The notes: generated by a model not told the origin, from the letters alone. DNA of 6,859 bases from Candidatus Woesearchaeota archaeon (GCA_013204355.1 JABMOA010000131.1:1-6859), one strand, 5' to 3'; positions 1-6,630 are shown, counted from the first letter of the stretch. Program-made: numbers and translations.

Positions 1-1
1 G

Positions 2-796
2 ATAATAAAAAAGAAACTCTTAGATCATATTGAACCAATTCAATTTATTATTGTTTTTTATTCAGCAATGTTTCTCTTTGCTCAAACTACAATCCAATAT
101 ATACATATTCCTTCATTGTTTGAATTTATTCTTATCATTGGTGCTTGTATATGTTATATTGGAGCTAATTTATTAGGTTTAAAAGCATTAAAAGAAATGA
201 GAATTTCAGTATTCAAACCAATTTCTGGATTAACTTCAATCTTTGTTTTATTCTTTGCCATATTCTTTCTCCATGAAAGTATAAGTCTTATCCAAGGTTT
301 AGGAATAATTTTAGTAATTCTTCCAATAACATATCTTGCTATTTTAGAATATCAACATAAAGAAGTATCTAAAAAAAGTTTATTATATCTTCTTTTAGCA
401 ATGATTTTTGAAGCAGGAGCAATCATTTTTGATAGAATTATTTTGAAAACTTTAAATACGTTTACATATTTCTATTTTCTAAAATTAATTTTAATTATTA
501 TGCTTGTTGTCATTATGTATTTGTTTTATAATTGCAAATTCAATTTTGATTTTTTCAAAAAACAAGGATTAGGGATATCTATTCTTGCTTTAATAACTAT
601 GTTGGGAACATATGCATATTTTTATGCTTTAAGTGATCCATTTGCAAACACGGGAATTATTAAAACTATTCTTTCTACATCTTTAATATTCACAACTTTA
701 ATAGGTGGATTTTATTTCAAGGAGAAACATATTTTAATTAAAGTGGGGATAGCAACAATATCACTACTTGGCATAATATTATTGATAATTTACTAA
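2..796 (+). CDS. EamA/DMT-family membrane transporter, 5' end outside window
   Basis: Probable drug/metabolite transporter (DMT superfamily, EamA type), a ten-helix permease in the cytoplasmic membrane. The substrate cannot be told from sequence. The frame is open from base 2, 22 codons before the first ATG (68), and those codons read like family sequence (KKLLDHIEPIQF, then a hydrophobic helix). The true start therefore lies upstream of the window and ATG 68 is internal. About nine hydrophobic helices are visible (fragment residues about 13-30, 40-60, 73-89, 97-115, 127-143, 156-175, 190-210, 220-239, 247-264), so only the first helix seems to be missing. The two EamA repeats are recognisable: the first ends in LHESISLIQGLGII and the second in FKEKHILIKVGIA. 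With about 20 residues missing, full length would be near 285, normal for the family. The gene is clearly more AT-rich than its neighbours, partly because of Phe/Ile/Leu/Tyr codons. Its stop is 3 nt from the stop of the convergent gene on the other strand. Family assignment is fairly sure; substrate is unknown. Confidence 0.85.
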   Translation: MIKKKLLDHIEPIQFIIVFYSAMFLFAQTTIQYIHIPSLFEFILIIGACICYIGANLLGLKALKEMRISVFKPISGLTSIFVLFFAIFFLHESISLIQGLGIILVILPITYLAILEYQHKEVSKKSLLYLLLAMIFEAGAIIFDRIILKTLNTFTYFYFLKLILIIMLVVIMYLFYNCKFNFDFFKKQGLGISILALITMLGTYAYFYALSDPFANTGIIKTILSTSLIFTTLIGGFYFKEKHILIKVGIATISLLGIILLIIY

Positions 797-799
797 ACA

Positions 800-1393
800 T
801 TAAGCAAGATCTGGACGATAAGGAATTAATTCTTCTACAGAAACATACATTTCTGCCAAATGACGAGCATTACTTATTTCTATCTTATCTCCACTACTCA
901 ATTCATTGGGAATGTCTGGGTTTAATGGAGGAATACGTCCGGGTTTATTCGCCATTTCAAGGTCCGGAAAAACATGAATCATAACACTTCTAAATATGTC
1001 AAACTGACTTTCTTCCTCAACAGTCTTCTTTCCTTCTACAAAATCTTCAAAGGGAGGCATATCCTCATCATCAAGAACATAATTTGTTTCTGTTTTTTTA
1101 ATTTTTGATCCAATCCTATTTTGATATTGGACATCACCTAATTCCATAAAATCTTCTCTGTGATTACTTACAGATTCAGAAAAATCATTTACTCTTTCTG
1201 TTTCCAAAGAAACAAGGCCCATCATAAATTCTTGTAATTCCCTAGCTGTATATAATCCCTCTCTTGGAACAATATAAAAATCGGTTTCTCTATACAGTGA
1301 ACTCATGCTATCCTTGGTAGATTCCTCTCTATGAACAATAACAACATTCGGATTGGCTTGCAAAGCATCTTCAATTGTTTTGAGTATTCCCAT
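800..1393 (-). CDS. Acidic protein of unknown function (197 aa)
   Basis: I do not recognise this protein. It has 197 residues, no signal peptide, no membrane segment and no cysteine, so it is probably a soluble cytoplasmic protein. It is strongly acidic: about 40 Asp/Glu against about 20 Lys/Arg, with clusters at residues 108-111 (DDED) and around 124-128 (VEEES). The first half looks folded, with a strand-like NVVIVHRE near residue 16 and a helical stretch TARELQEFMMGL near 49-60. The middle is polar and probably disordered. The C-terminal part is proline-rich (GRIPPLNPDIPNEL). The start is well supported: ATG at 1393 lies about 26 nt downstream of a TATA box, as for a leaderless mRNA. The promoter sits in the 103-bp gap after the upstream same-strand gene, so it is probably transcribed on its own. 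The long open frame and codon use like neighbouring genes support a real gene; function is unknown. Confidence 0.8.
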   Translation of the reverse strand: MGILKTIEDALQANPNVVIVHREESTKDSMSSLYRETDFYIVPREGLYTARELQEFMMGLVSLETERVNDFSESVSNHREDFMELGDVQYQNRIGSKIKKTETNYVLDDEDMPPFEDFVEGKKTVEEESQFDIFRSVMIHVFPDLEMANKPGRIPPLNPDIPNELSSGDKIEISNARHLAEMYVSVEELIPYRPDLA

Positions 1394-1414
1394 TAAAATA
1401 ATAAACTAAAAATA

Positions 1415-1424
1415 GATTTATAAG
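1415..1424 (-). promoter_or_regulatory. TATA box for the acidic 197-aa protein gene
   Basis: Read on the minus strand this is CTTATAAATC. Its centre is about 26 nt before the A of the ATG at 1393, the distance at which archaeal RNA polymerase starts, so the mRNA is probably leaderless. The bases just upstream (CAACA) could serve as a BRE but are not a strong match. Confidence 0.65.
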
Positions 1425-1434
1425 TGTTGTGGAA

Positions 1435-1442
1435 GAGTACTC
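1435..1442. other. Perfect 8-bp palindrome GAGTACTC upstream of a TATA box
   Basis: GAGTACTC lies about 11 bp upstream of the minus-strand TATA box at 1415-1424, inside the 103-bp gap between two genes. This is a position where a dimeric regulator could bind, but an 8-bp palindrome can occur by chance. I see nothing else in the gap apart from the promoter. Confidence 0.25.
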
Positions 1443-1496
1443 CTGTAAAGTAACTATAGGGAAATGTGTTTTTGAAACGTGGTGTTTTTTATCAAT

Positions 1497-1883
1497 CTAA
1501 TAACTAACAGTATTACTATAAATTCCACTAGGAACACTATACATGCCTTTCTGAGAATCATGTGATATATTATATTTAGGATCTTGTTTCTCTTTATCTC
1601 CTAATACAAGCATTGATTGTTTATCAGCAATTTCATTAAATTCAACCATCTGCCCGTTTGGTGCTACTTCAAATCTTTGTCCGCAGCAACATTGGATATC
1701 AACAGCACGATGCTCTGTTTTTGGTGCATATAGTGCATCTTCTAATGGACTTGGAGCTTCTGTATGTGCAATTGCTGCTTTGGTTCCATCTTCATGACCG
1801 TGGTAACTAAGGAAGGCTTTTTCTATCTGTCCAAAGCCAACTGTTGTATTCTGTACAAGTGATTCTATGTTAAAATTTACCAT
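1497..1883 (-). CDS. Small protein of unknown function with a CCCG motif (128 aa)
   Basis: I do not recognise this protein. It has 128 residues and no signal peptide or membrane helix. The most distinctive feature is a Cys-Cys-Cys-Gly run at residues 65-68 (VDIQCCCGQRFEV), followed by a predicted beta hairpin (FEVAPNGQMVEF). These are the only three cysteines. Histidines at 28, 30, 40, 58 and 108 could add metal ligands, so a metal site is possible, but the sequence lacks the two CxxC pairs of an ordinary zinc ribbon. The C-terminus is rich in Ser, Tyr and Asn. The ATG at 1883 follows a good TATA box about 44 nt away, which would leave a leader of about 18 nt. The gene is divergent from the helicase, with 118 bp between the two starts. 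Nothing in the context fixes a role. Confidence 0.75.
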   Translation of the reverse strand: MVNFNIESLVQNTTVGFGQIEKAFLSYHGHEDGTKAAIAHTEAPSPLEDALYAPKTEHRAVDIQCCCGQRFEVAPNGQMVEFNEIADKQSMLVLGDKEKQDPKYNISHDSQKGMYSVPSGIYSNTVSY

Positions 1884-1922
1884 TGCGACATCTCTTTTCT
1901 AATGTTATCTATATGGAGTAGT

Positions 1923-1932
1923 GATTTATAAA
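1923..1932 (-). promoter_or_regulatory. BRE/TATA promoter of the CCCG-motif protein gene
   Basis: On the minus strand it reads GAGAAACC followed by TTTATAAATC, a good archaeal BRE plus TATA box. Transcription should start about 26 nt downstream, near 1901, leaving a leader of about 18 nt before the ATG at 1883. This is the only promoter in the window whose spacing is not leaderless. The leader contains GAGATG, at best a weak ribosome binding site. Confidence 0.65.
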
Positions 1933-1964
1933 GGTTTCTCTTAAAATTGAGACATTTTTGTCAG

Positions 1965-1979
1965 GCAAACCTTTATATA
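1965..1979 (+). promoter_or_regulatory. BRE/TATA promoter of the helicase gene
   Basis: GCAAACC followed by TTTATATA (1972-1979) is a good BRE plus TATA box. The centre of the box is about 26 nt before the A of the ATG at 2002, so the mRNA should be leaderless. The AAACCTTTATA core is the same as in the opposing promoter at 1923-1932, so the two face away from each other across about 40 bp. Confidence 0.7.
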
Positions 1980-2001
1980 AATAGAAGGAAATATCTTTAA
2001 C

Positions 2002-3936
2002 ATGAAATTCAAAGGTTTTACATTAGATCCATTTCAAGAAGAAGCGGTTTTAGCAATTGAAGGGAATAATTCTGTTGTTGTTTCTGCTCCGACTGGTTCT
2101 GGGAAGACATTAATAGCTGATTACATTATTGATAAACATAAGGATGATGGGAAACGAATCATTTATACAGCGCCAATTAAAGCGCTTTCTAATCAAAAAT
2201 ATAGAGATTTCTCTAAAGAGTATGGAGCTGATAAGATTGGCTTGATGACTGGTGATATTGTAATCAATCCTCATGCAAAAGTATTGATTATGACAACTGA
2301 AGTATATAGGAACATGGTTGTGTCAAATGATAAGGAAGTTAATGATGTTGCATATGTAATCTTTGATGAGGTTCATTACATTAATGATTTAGAACGTGGA
2401 TATATTTGGGAGGAATCCATTATTTATTCACCTGAACATATTCGTTTCTTAGCGTTATCTGCAACGATTCCAAATGCGCAGGAATTTAGTGATTGGATTC
2501 ATGCTATCAAACATCATGAAGTTGTGACAGTGATTTCTGATAAACGGAATGTACCATTGAAACATTTATTCTATGATTATGAGTTAGGAATTACGACTCT
2601 TGAAAAAGTCAAGAAAGCTGTAGAAATTCCCCGATATAAAGAACGTGGCAGAAATTATGGAAAAAAGAGCAGAAATATTTTTAGAGAACCCGAACCAAGT
2701 CACATTAAATTAATTGAAGAACTTGGTACGGATAAATTGCCATGTTTATTTTTTAGTTTCTCACGAAAGGATTGTCAAATTAAAGCAAAAGAATTGATGA
2801 AACGAAATTTGTTTAAGAAAGATCCTAAAATTTTAACCATCTTTAACAAATTTCTTGAGAAAGCTCCACCTGAAATTACACGGTTAACATCTACACAATT
2901 ATTAAAACAAACCTTACAGCAAGGAATTGCATTCCATCATGCTGGTATCTTGCCCGTGTTAAAGGAAGCTGTTGAAGAGTTGTTTGGAGAAGGTTTGATT
3001 AAGGTATTGTATGCAACTGAAACATTTGCAGTAGGCATTAATATGCCTGCAAAAACGGTATGTTTCAATTCTCTACGAAAATATGATGGGCGTTCTTTTA
3101 GAAATTTAAATACGAAAGAATATTTCCAGATTGCAGGACGTGCAGGAAGAAGGGGGATAGATACAATTGGATATGTTGTAAGTTTGATTTTCAGACCAAA
3201 ATTTAAATATCAGGAAGTGAAAAGAATTACGGATGCTGATGTGGAGCCAATTAAATCCCAATTTAGATTATCTATTAATACAGTATTAAATCTTGTACAT
3301 CTTCATACACCTGAACAAATTGAAAAGATATTACGATTAAGTTTCTTTTCTTACCAAGAGTTTGGGGAAGATTATGGAAAAGTCCCAACAAAATTTCTTT
3401 TAGCAAGGTATAATAGTATTGTAAAGCAATTAAATAAATATGAATATATTGTTGATGGATCATTAACGACAAAAGGTATCTTCTCATCCAGAGTATATGC
3501 TGATGAAATTTCTATGGGTGAAGCATTTGCAACTGATTTCCATAAAGATTTAGATCTATATCAAATGTTATTAGTAATAACATGTTTGGTATATGAACAT
3601 CGTGAAACTACAAAATTCACACAGGAATTTAAAGATGAGAAAATGCGTGAATTAAAAAGTAAAATTCGTGAAGACCCTTATTTATGCCATGAAAAGAAAT
3701 TTTTAAATATGAATTATATCACCGCATTTATTTACCCAATTTTTCAGGATCAAGATTTCTTTGACATATTGAAATATTCCAATCTCTTGGAAGGAGATTT
3801 AATTAGAATTTATTCACAGGTCTTAGATAGACTTGGACAAATTAGAAAGGCATCATCAGATCATGAATTGTTAACAAAAGTTGATAATTGTGAGGATGTA
3901 ATTAAGCAAGCTTTGGAAGGCATTTATTTAATTTGA
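2002..3936 (+). CDS. Ski2/Mtr4-like superfamily 2 RNA helicase, compact form
   Basis: ATP-dependent helicase of the Ski2/Mtr4 group (superfamily 2), most likely unwinding structured RNA in the cytoplasm for decay or processing. The motifs are complete: Q-like LDPFQ (8-12), Walker A APTGSGKT (29-36), Ia YTAPIKALSNQK (55-66), DEVH box (122-125) in the Mtr4-like setting DEVHYINDLERG, SAT (153-155), motif IV FFSFSR (250-255), motif V ATETFAVGIN (338-347) and motif VI QIAGRAGR (376-383). After the RecA domains come a winged-helix-like FRLSINTVLNL (421 on), a DSHCT-like segment (TKGIFSSR..DEI, 490-503) and the family's end motif EGDLIR (597-602). At 644 residues it is much shorter than yeast Mtr4 (about 1,070), because the arch/KOW domain between the winged helix and DSHCT is absent. 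A basic linker (about 202-228) joins the RecA domains. The start fits the leaderless promoter. Hel308/HelY-type relatives are the alternative assignment; the DEVHY and EGDLIR signatures favour Ski2/Mtr4. Confidence 0.9.
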   Translation: MKFKGFTLDPFQEEAVLAIEGNNSVVVSAPTGSGKTLIADYIIDKHKDDGKRIIYTAPIKALSNQKYRDFSKEYGADKIGLMTGDIVINPHAKVLIMTTEVYRNMVVSNDKEVNDVAYVIFDEVHYINDLERGYIWEESIIYSPEHIRFLALSATIPNAQEFSDWIHAIKHHEVVTVISDKRNVPLKHLFYDYELGITTLEKVKKAVEIPRYKERGRNYGKKSRNIFREPEPSHIKLIEELGTDKLPCLFFSFSRKDCQIKAKELMKRNLFKKDPKILTIFNKFLEKAPPEITRLTSTQLLKQTLQQGIAFHHAGILPVLKEAVEELFGEGLIKVLYATETFAVGINMPAKTVCFNSLRKYDGRSFRNLNTKEYFQIAGRAGRRGIDTIGYVVSLIFRPKFKYQEVKRITDADVEPIKSQFRLSINTVLNLVHLHTPEQIEKILRLSFFSYQEFGEDYGKVPTKFLLARYNSIVKQLNKYEYIVDGSLTTKGIFSSRVYADEISMGEAFATDFHKDLDLYQMLLVITCLVYEHRETTKFTQEFKDEKMRELKSKIREDPYLCHEKKFLNMNYITAFIYPIFQDQDFFDILKYSNLLEGDLIRIYSQVLDRLGQIRKASSDHELLTKVDNCEDVIKQALEGIYLI

Positions 3937-4325
3937 TAATTTACTTTTTGAATTAAAGTTTTAGCAAGATTAATAGGTTCTGGAATTACAAAATAAAATG
4001 AAGAGGGTTCAATCATTCCATGAATCCCATTTATTTTTATTTCATCAATAGTTTTATCACAACCATAATCCGTAACTTCCTTTAATTCACCTAATTTAGG
4101 ATAAGATAAAGTAATGCGACAATCTTCCGATTTTGCAAAATTGTTAGTCCGTTTTCTCACATGAACTTCTAAACCATTTACATTTTGATCTGAATCATAG
4201 AAATTATTATGGGCAACATAGACCACCCCATAAGAAATTCCAAGTAGACCCACAATGATAGAGGTAGGTTTAATGAATCTATTTCCTAAACCTGAAATTA
4301 ATGATGTAAGTGTTTTATGAATCAT
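3924..4325 (-). CDS. Small membrane-anchored protein of unknown function (133 aa)
   Basis: I do not recognise this protein. It has a short basic N-terminus (Lys4, Arg16, Lys19), one hydrophobic helix at about residues 21-38 (TSIIVGLLGISYGVVYVA) and a polar domain of about 95 residues. The positive charges before the helix predict the N-terminus inside and the domain outside the cell. The only two cysteines, Cys69 and Cys89, both lie in that domain and could form a disulfide. A cleaved signal peptide is less likely, because no clear cleavage site follows the helix. The start is supported by a TATA box centred 26 nt upstream, again leaderless. The gene lies 49 bp after thrS on the same strand but has its own promoter. 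Its last 13 bp overlap the end of the convergent helicase gene. The sensible membrane topology and the promoter make it a real gene rather than a chance frame. Confidence 0.75.
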   Translation of the reverse strand: MIHKTLTSLISGLGNRFIKPTSIIVGLLGISYGVVYVAHNNFYDSDQNVNGLEVHVRKRTNNFAKSEDCRITLSYPKLGELKEVTDYGCDKTIDEIKINGIHGMIEPSSFYFVIPEPINLAKTLIQKVNYQIK

Positions 4326-4328
4326 AAG

Positions 4329-4347
4329 ACTCCGCTAAGGCAGGAGT
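4329..4347. repeat. Imperfect inverted repeat between TATA box and start codon
   Basis: ACTCCGC (4329-4335) pairs with GC-A-GGAGT (4340-4347) with one bulged A (4342) and a TAAG loop. It fills the space between the TATA box and ATG of the membrane-anchored protein gene. It could be a repressor site covering the transcription start, or a hairpin at the 3' end of a thrS transcript. No T-run follows it on the minus strand, so it does not look like an intrinsic terminator. Confidence 0.4.
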
Positions 4348-4356
4348 TTTATAAAG
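4347..4356 (-). promoter_or_regulatory. TATA box for the membrane-anchored protein gene
   Basis: On the minus strand GTAAA is followed by CTTTATAAAA, a good archaeal TATA box with a BRE-like purine stretch. Its centre is about 26 nt before the A of the ATG at 4325, predicting a leaderless mRNA. It lies between the thrS stop and this gene, so the gene need not depend on thrS read-through. Confidence 0.65.
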
Positions 4357-4374
4357 TTTACTCTTAAAAAATAC

Positions 4375-6564
4375 TTAATTGATAATCTTGTCATCACGTT
4401 CCTTCACTAACTCAGAAATAAATTGATCCACAGGAATGTCAAACTTCTGTTCACCATTCCTATCACGAACAGCTACAGTACCTTGTTCAACTTCCTTGTC
4501 ACCAATAGTTACAATATAATTCACATTCTCCATCTGTGCATCACGAATCTTTCGTCCCATGGTTTCGCTTCGTTGATCTAATTCCACACGTAAACCATAG
4601 ACATTCATTTTTGCAACGATTTCTTCAGCACATTGATTATTCCGACCTGTAATGGTTAAAATTTTAACTTGTACTGGTGATAACCATAACGGAAATTTTC
4701 CTGCAAAATGTTCAATTAATACTGATAAAAATCTTTCTAATGAACCAGAAATAGCGCGATGAATCATGACTGGACGTTCTTTCTTACTTTCAGCATTCAT
4801 GTAAGATAAATCAAATCGTTCAGGCAGATTGAAATCTAATTGAATGGTTGCAAGTTGCCACTCACGTCCCATGGAATCTTTGAACATAAAATCTAATTTA
4901 GGACCGTAGAATGCTGCTTCTCCTTCAATCTTTTTATATGGTAATTTGTTTTCTTGCGCAGCTTCTTCTAATGATGTTTCTGCAGTTACCCATACATCTT
5001 CTGAACCAAGAAATTTTGATTTATCTTCTCCTCTCACGGATAAGGAAACCCAATAATCTTTATCCATGCTTAATGTTTTATAGAATGCCCCAATAATTTC
5101 AACAATGGTTGCTACTTCTTGTTTGATTTGATCAGGTCTGCAAAACACATGACCATCATCTTGTGTGATTGCTCTAACTCTACTAAGTCCTAATAATTGT
5201 CCTGATTTCTCATCTCTGTAAACTGTTGTTGGTTCAAAATAACGCACAGGCATATCTCTATAACTAAATGAAAAATTATCAAAAATTTGAATGTGATGTG
5301 GACAATTCATAGGTTTCAAAATAAAGTTTTCTGTTTTTCCTTTAACTCTAAATAATTCGTCACCAAATTTTTCCCAGTGACCAGATTTTTTATATAAATC
5401 TTCTTTCGCAATATGTGGGATCCAAACTTTTTGGTATCCCTTATCTTTATGTAAATCCCATAAAAATTTTGTAATTTCTTCACGAAGAATCATACCTTTT
5501 GGGGCAAGTAATGGAAGTCCTGCTCCGATTAATTTACTCACAACAAATAATCCTTGTTCTTTACCAATCTTTAAATGTGATCTGTTTTCTGCGTCTTCTC
5601 GTTTCTTCAGATATATATCTAAGCCAGAAGAAGATGTAAATCCAACAACAAATATACGTAAGAGTTGTGCATTAGAATCATTTCCTTTCCAATAACTACT
5701 GGACATATTCATAATTTTAAATGCAGAAATTTCATTTAAGGAATAAATAAATGGGTCCTTGTATAATGGTATAAATGTAAAATCATTAATTTGGTATGCA
5801 TCTGCATTTGCGCCAAGGTCTGTTGCAATACTTTTTTGTAATTCTGTGTCAGCATGTTCTTTCCCAGTTTTAGCAATGACCAAATCCTGTCCAACAAGTT
5901 CTTGCATCTTTGCTTCAATTTTTTGAAAGTGACCTGGTTTAATTTTTAAATTTGCAAAATCAGCGTATGCTTGATCTAAATGAAATCCAATAGATCCTAA
6001 TTCAGATTCTGGCCATAATTCCTTGACAGCTTTTGCCATTAATGCTGCTGTTGTATAGATTACTTTTTCTTCCTGTGATAATTCTTTTAATTCCAATTGG
6101 AATGCTTCATCTTTTGATTCACGTTTGATATTCAGCTCTTCCTCTGGGCCAAATTCTCTACTTAATTCTGAGAGTGGATGACCCTTACATGCAACATTAA
6201 AAGATTTATACCATCCAAATGGCGCACGCGTTACTTTGAAATCTTCAGATAAAAGTTCCTTTGCTTGCTTCATCACTGAAACAGCCATCTTAGGATCTCC
6301 TAAATTAGAACTCAAATGTGCGTAAGGATAAAGAACAATTGTATGTGCATTTACTTGCTGTGCAATTTTACGTGTTTCATGAACATATCTGTTTACAATA
6401 GCAGGAATATTAGATTCATCTGTTTTTTCAAATGCCGTAAAGATCACAAGACATTCTTCTACCCGTTCCTTGTCACCTGATTCAAATTCCTCTTCCGCAC
6501 CTTTGAACGCCTTCTTTTTCGCTTCAAATTCAATAAAGTCTGCGTGTATTGCTAATATTTTCAT
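4375..6564 (-). CDS. thrS: Threonyl-tRNA synthetase, chimeric, with one intact and one degenerate editing domain
   Basis: Class II synthetase that charges tRNA-Thr with threonine in the cytoplasm. Residues 1-140 are the archaeal DTD-like editing domain, which removes serine from tRNA-Thr: VLYPYAHLSSNLGD (77-90), APFGWYK (114-120) and CKGHPLSELS (126-135) are diagnostic, with likely catalytic His83, Lys120 and Glu133 kept. Residues about 165-330 match the bacterial SAD editing domain, but its HxxxH and CxxxH residues are replaced (Tyr170, Ala174, Tyr268, Phe272). The catalytic core (about 337-625) is bacterial/eukaryotic in type: KPMNCPHHIQIF, TQDDGHVFC and VMIHRAISGSLERF carry zinc ligands Cys421, His472 and His602, motif 2 Arg450 and motif 3 Arg611. 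The anticodon-binding domain follows (about 630-729, GDKEVEQGTVAVR). No TGS domain is present. At 729 residues it is longer than typical archaeal (about 620) or E. coli (642) enzymes. The start MKILAIHADF is the family start and has a TATA box 27 nt upstream. Identity is certain. Confidence 0.98.
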   Translation of the reverse strand: MKILAIHADFIEFEAKKKAFKGAEEEFESGDKERVEECLVIFTAFEKTDESNIPAIVNRYVHETRKIAQQVNAHTIVLYPYAHLSSNLGDPKMAVSVMKQAKELLSEDFKVTRAPFGWYKSFNVACKGHPLSELSREFGPEEELNIKRESKDEAFQLELKELSQEEKVIYTTAALMAKAVKELWPESELGSIGFHLDQAYADFANLKIKPGHFQKIEAKMQELVGQDLVIAKTGKEHADTELQKSIATDLGANADAYQINDFTFIPLYKDPFIYSLNEISAFKIMNMSSSYWKGNDSNAQLLRIFVVGFTSSSGLDIYLKKREDAENRSHLKIGKEQGLFVVSKLIGAGLPLLAPKGMILREEITKFLWDLHKDKGYQKVWIPHIAKEDLYKKSGHWEKFGDELFRVKGKTENFILKPMNCPHHIQIFDNFSFSYRDMPVRYFEPTTVYRDEKSGQLLGLSRVRAITQDDGHVFCRPDQIKQEVATIVEIIGAFYKTLSMDKDYWVSLSVRGEDKSKFLGSEDVWVTAETSLEEAAQENKLPYKKIEGEAAFYGPKLDFMFKDSMGREWQLATIQLDFNLPERFDLSYMNAESKKERPVMIHRAISGSLERFLSVLIEHFAGKFPLWLSPVQVKILTITGRNNQCAEEIVAKMNVYGLRVELDQRSETMGRKIRDAQMENVNYIVTIGDKEVEQGTVAVRDRNGEQKFDIPVDQFISELVKERDDKIIN

Positions 6565-6586
6565 AATGTAGTGAGAAGAAGCTTCA

Positions 6587-6600
6587 CTTTAAAAAAGGTT
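6587..6600 (-). promoter_or_regulatory. BRE/TATA promoter of thrS
   Basis: On the minus strand AACC is followed by TTTTTTAAAG, a slightly atypical TATA box preceded by the same AAACC-like BRE as two other promoters here. Its centre is about 27 nt before the A of the thrS ATG at 6564, so the message should be leaderless or have a leader of one or two bases. Confidence 0.6.
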
Positions 6601-6630
6601 TGGGTTTTTGGTAGGTCTTATGAACGAAAT

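Noticed and set aside
68..796. Transporter starting at ATG 68
   Set aside because: The frame is open to the left edge and the 22 codons before this ATG read as EamA sequence, so the gene continues outside the window.
3275..3487. 70-codon open frame on the minus strand inside the helicase gene
   Set aside because: It is antisense to conserved helicase sequence, has no promoter and resembles no protein family; a shadow of the real frame.
4911..5096. 61-codon open frame on the plus strand inside thrS
   Set aside because: It lies opposite the conserved catalytic core and its leucine-rich composition is what AT-rich antisense reading gives.
5736..5918. 60-codon open frame on the minus strand in another frame of thrS
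   Set aside because: It overlaps the SAD-like region of thrS, has no promoter of its own and looks like an out-of-frame reading.
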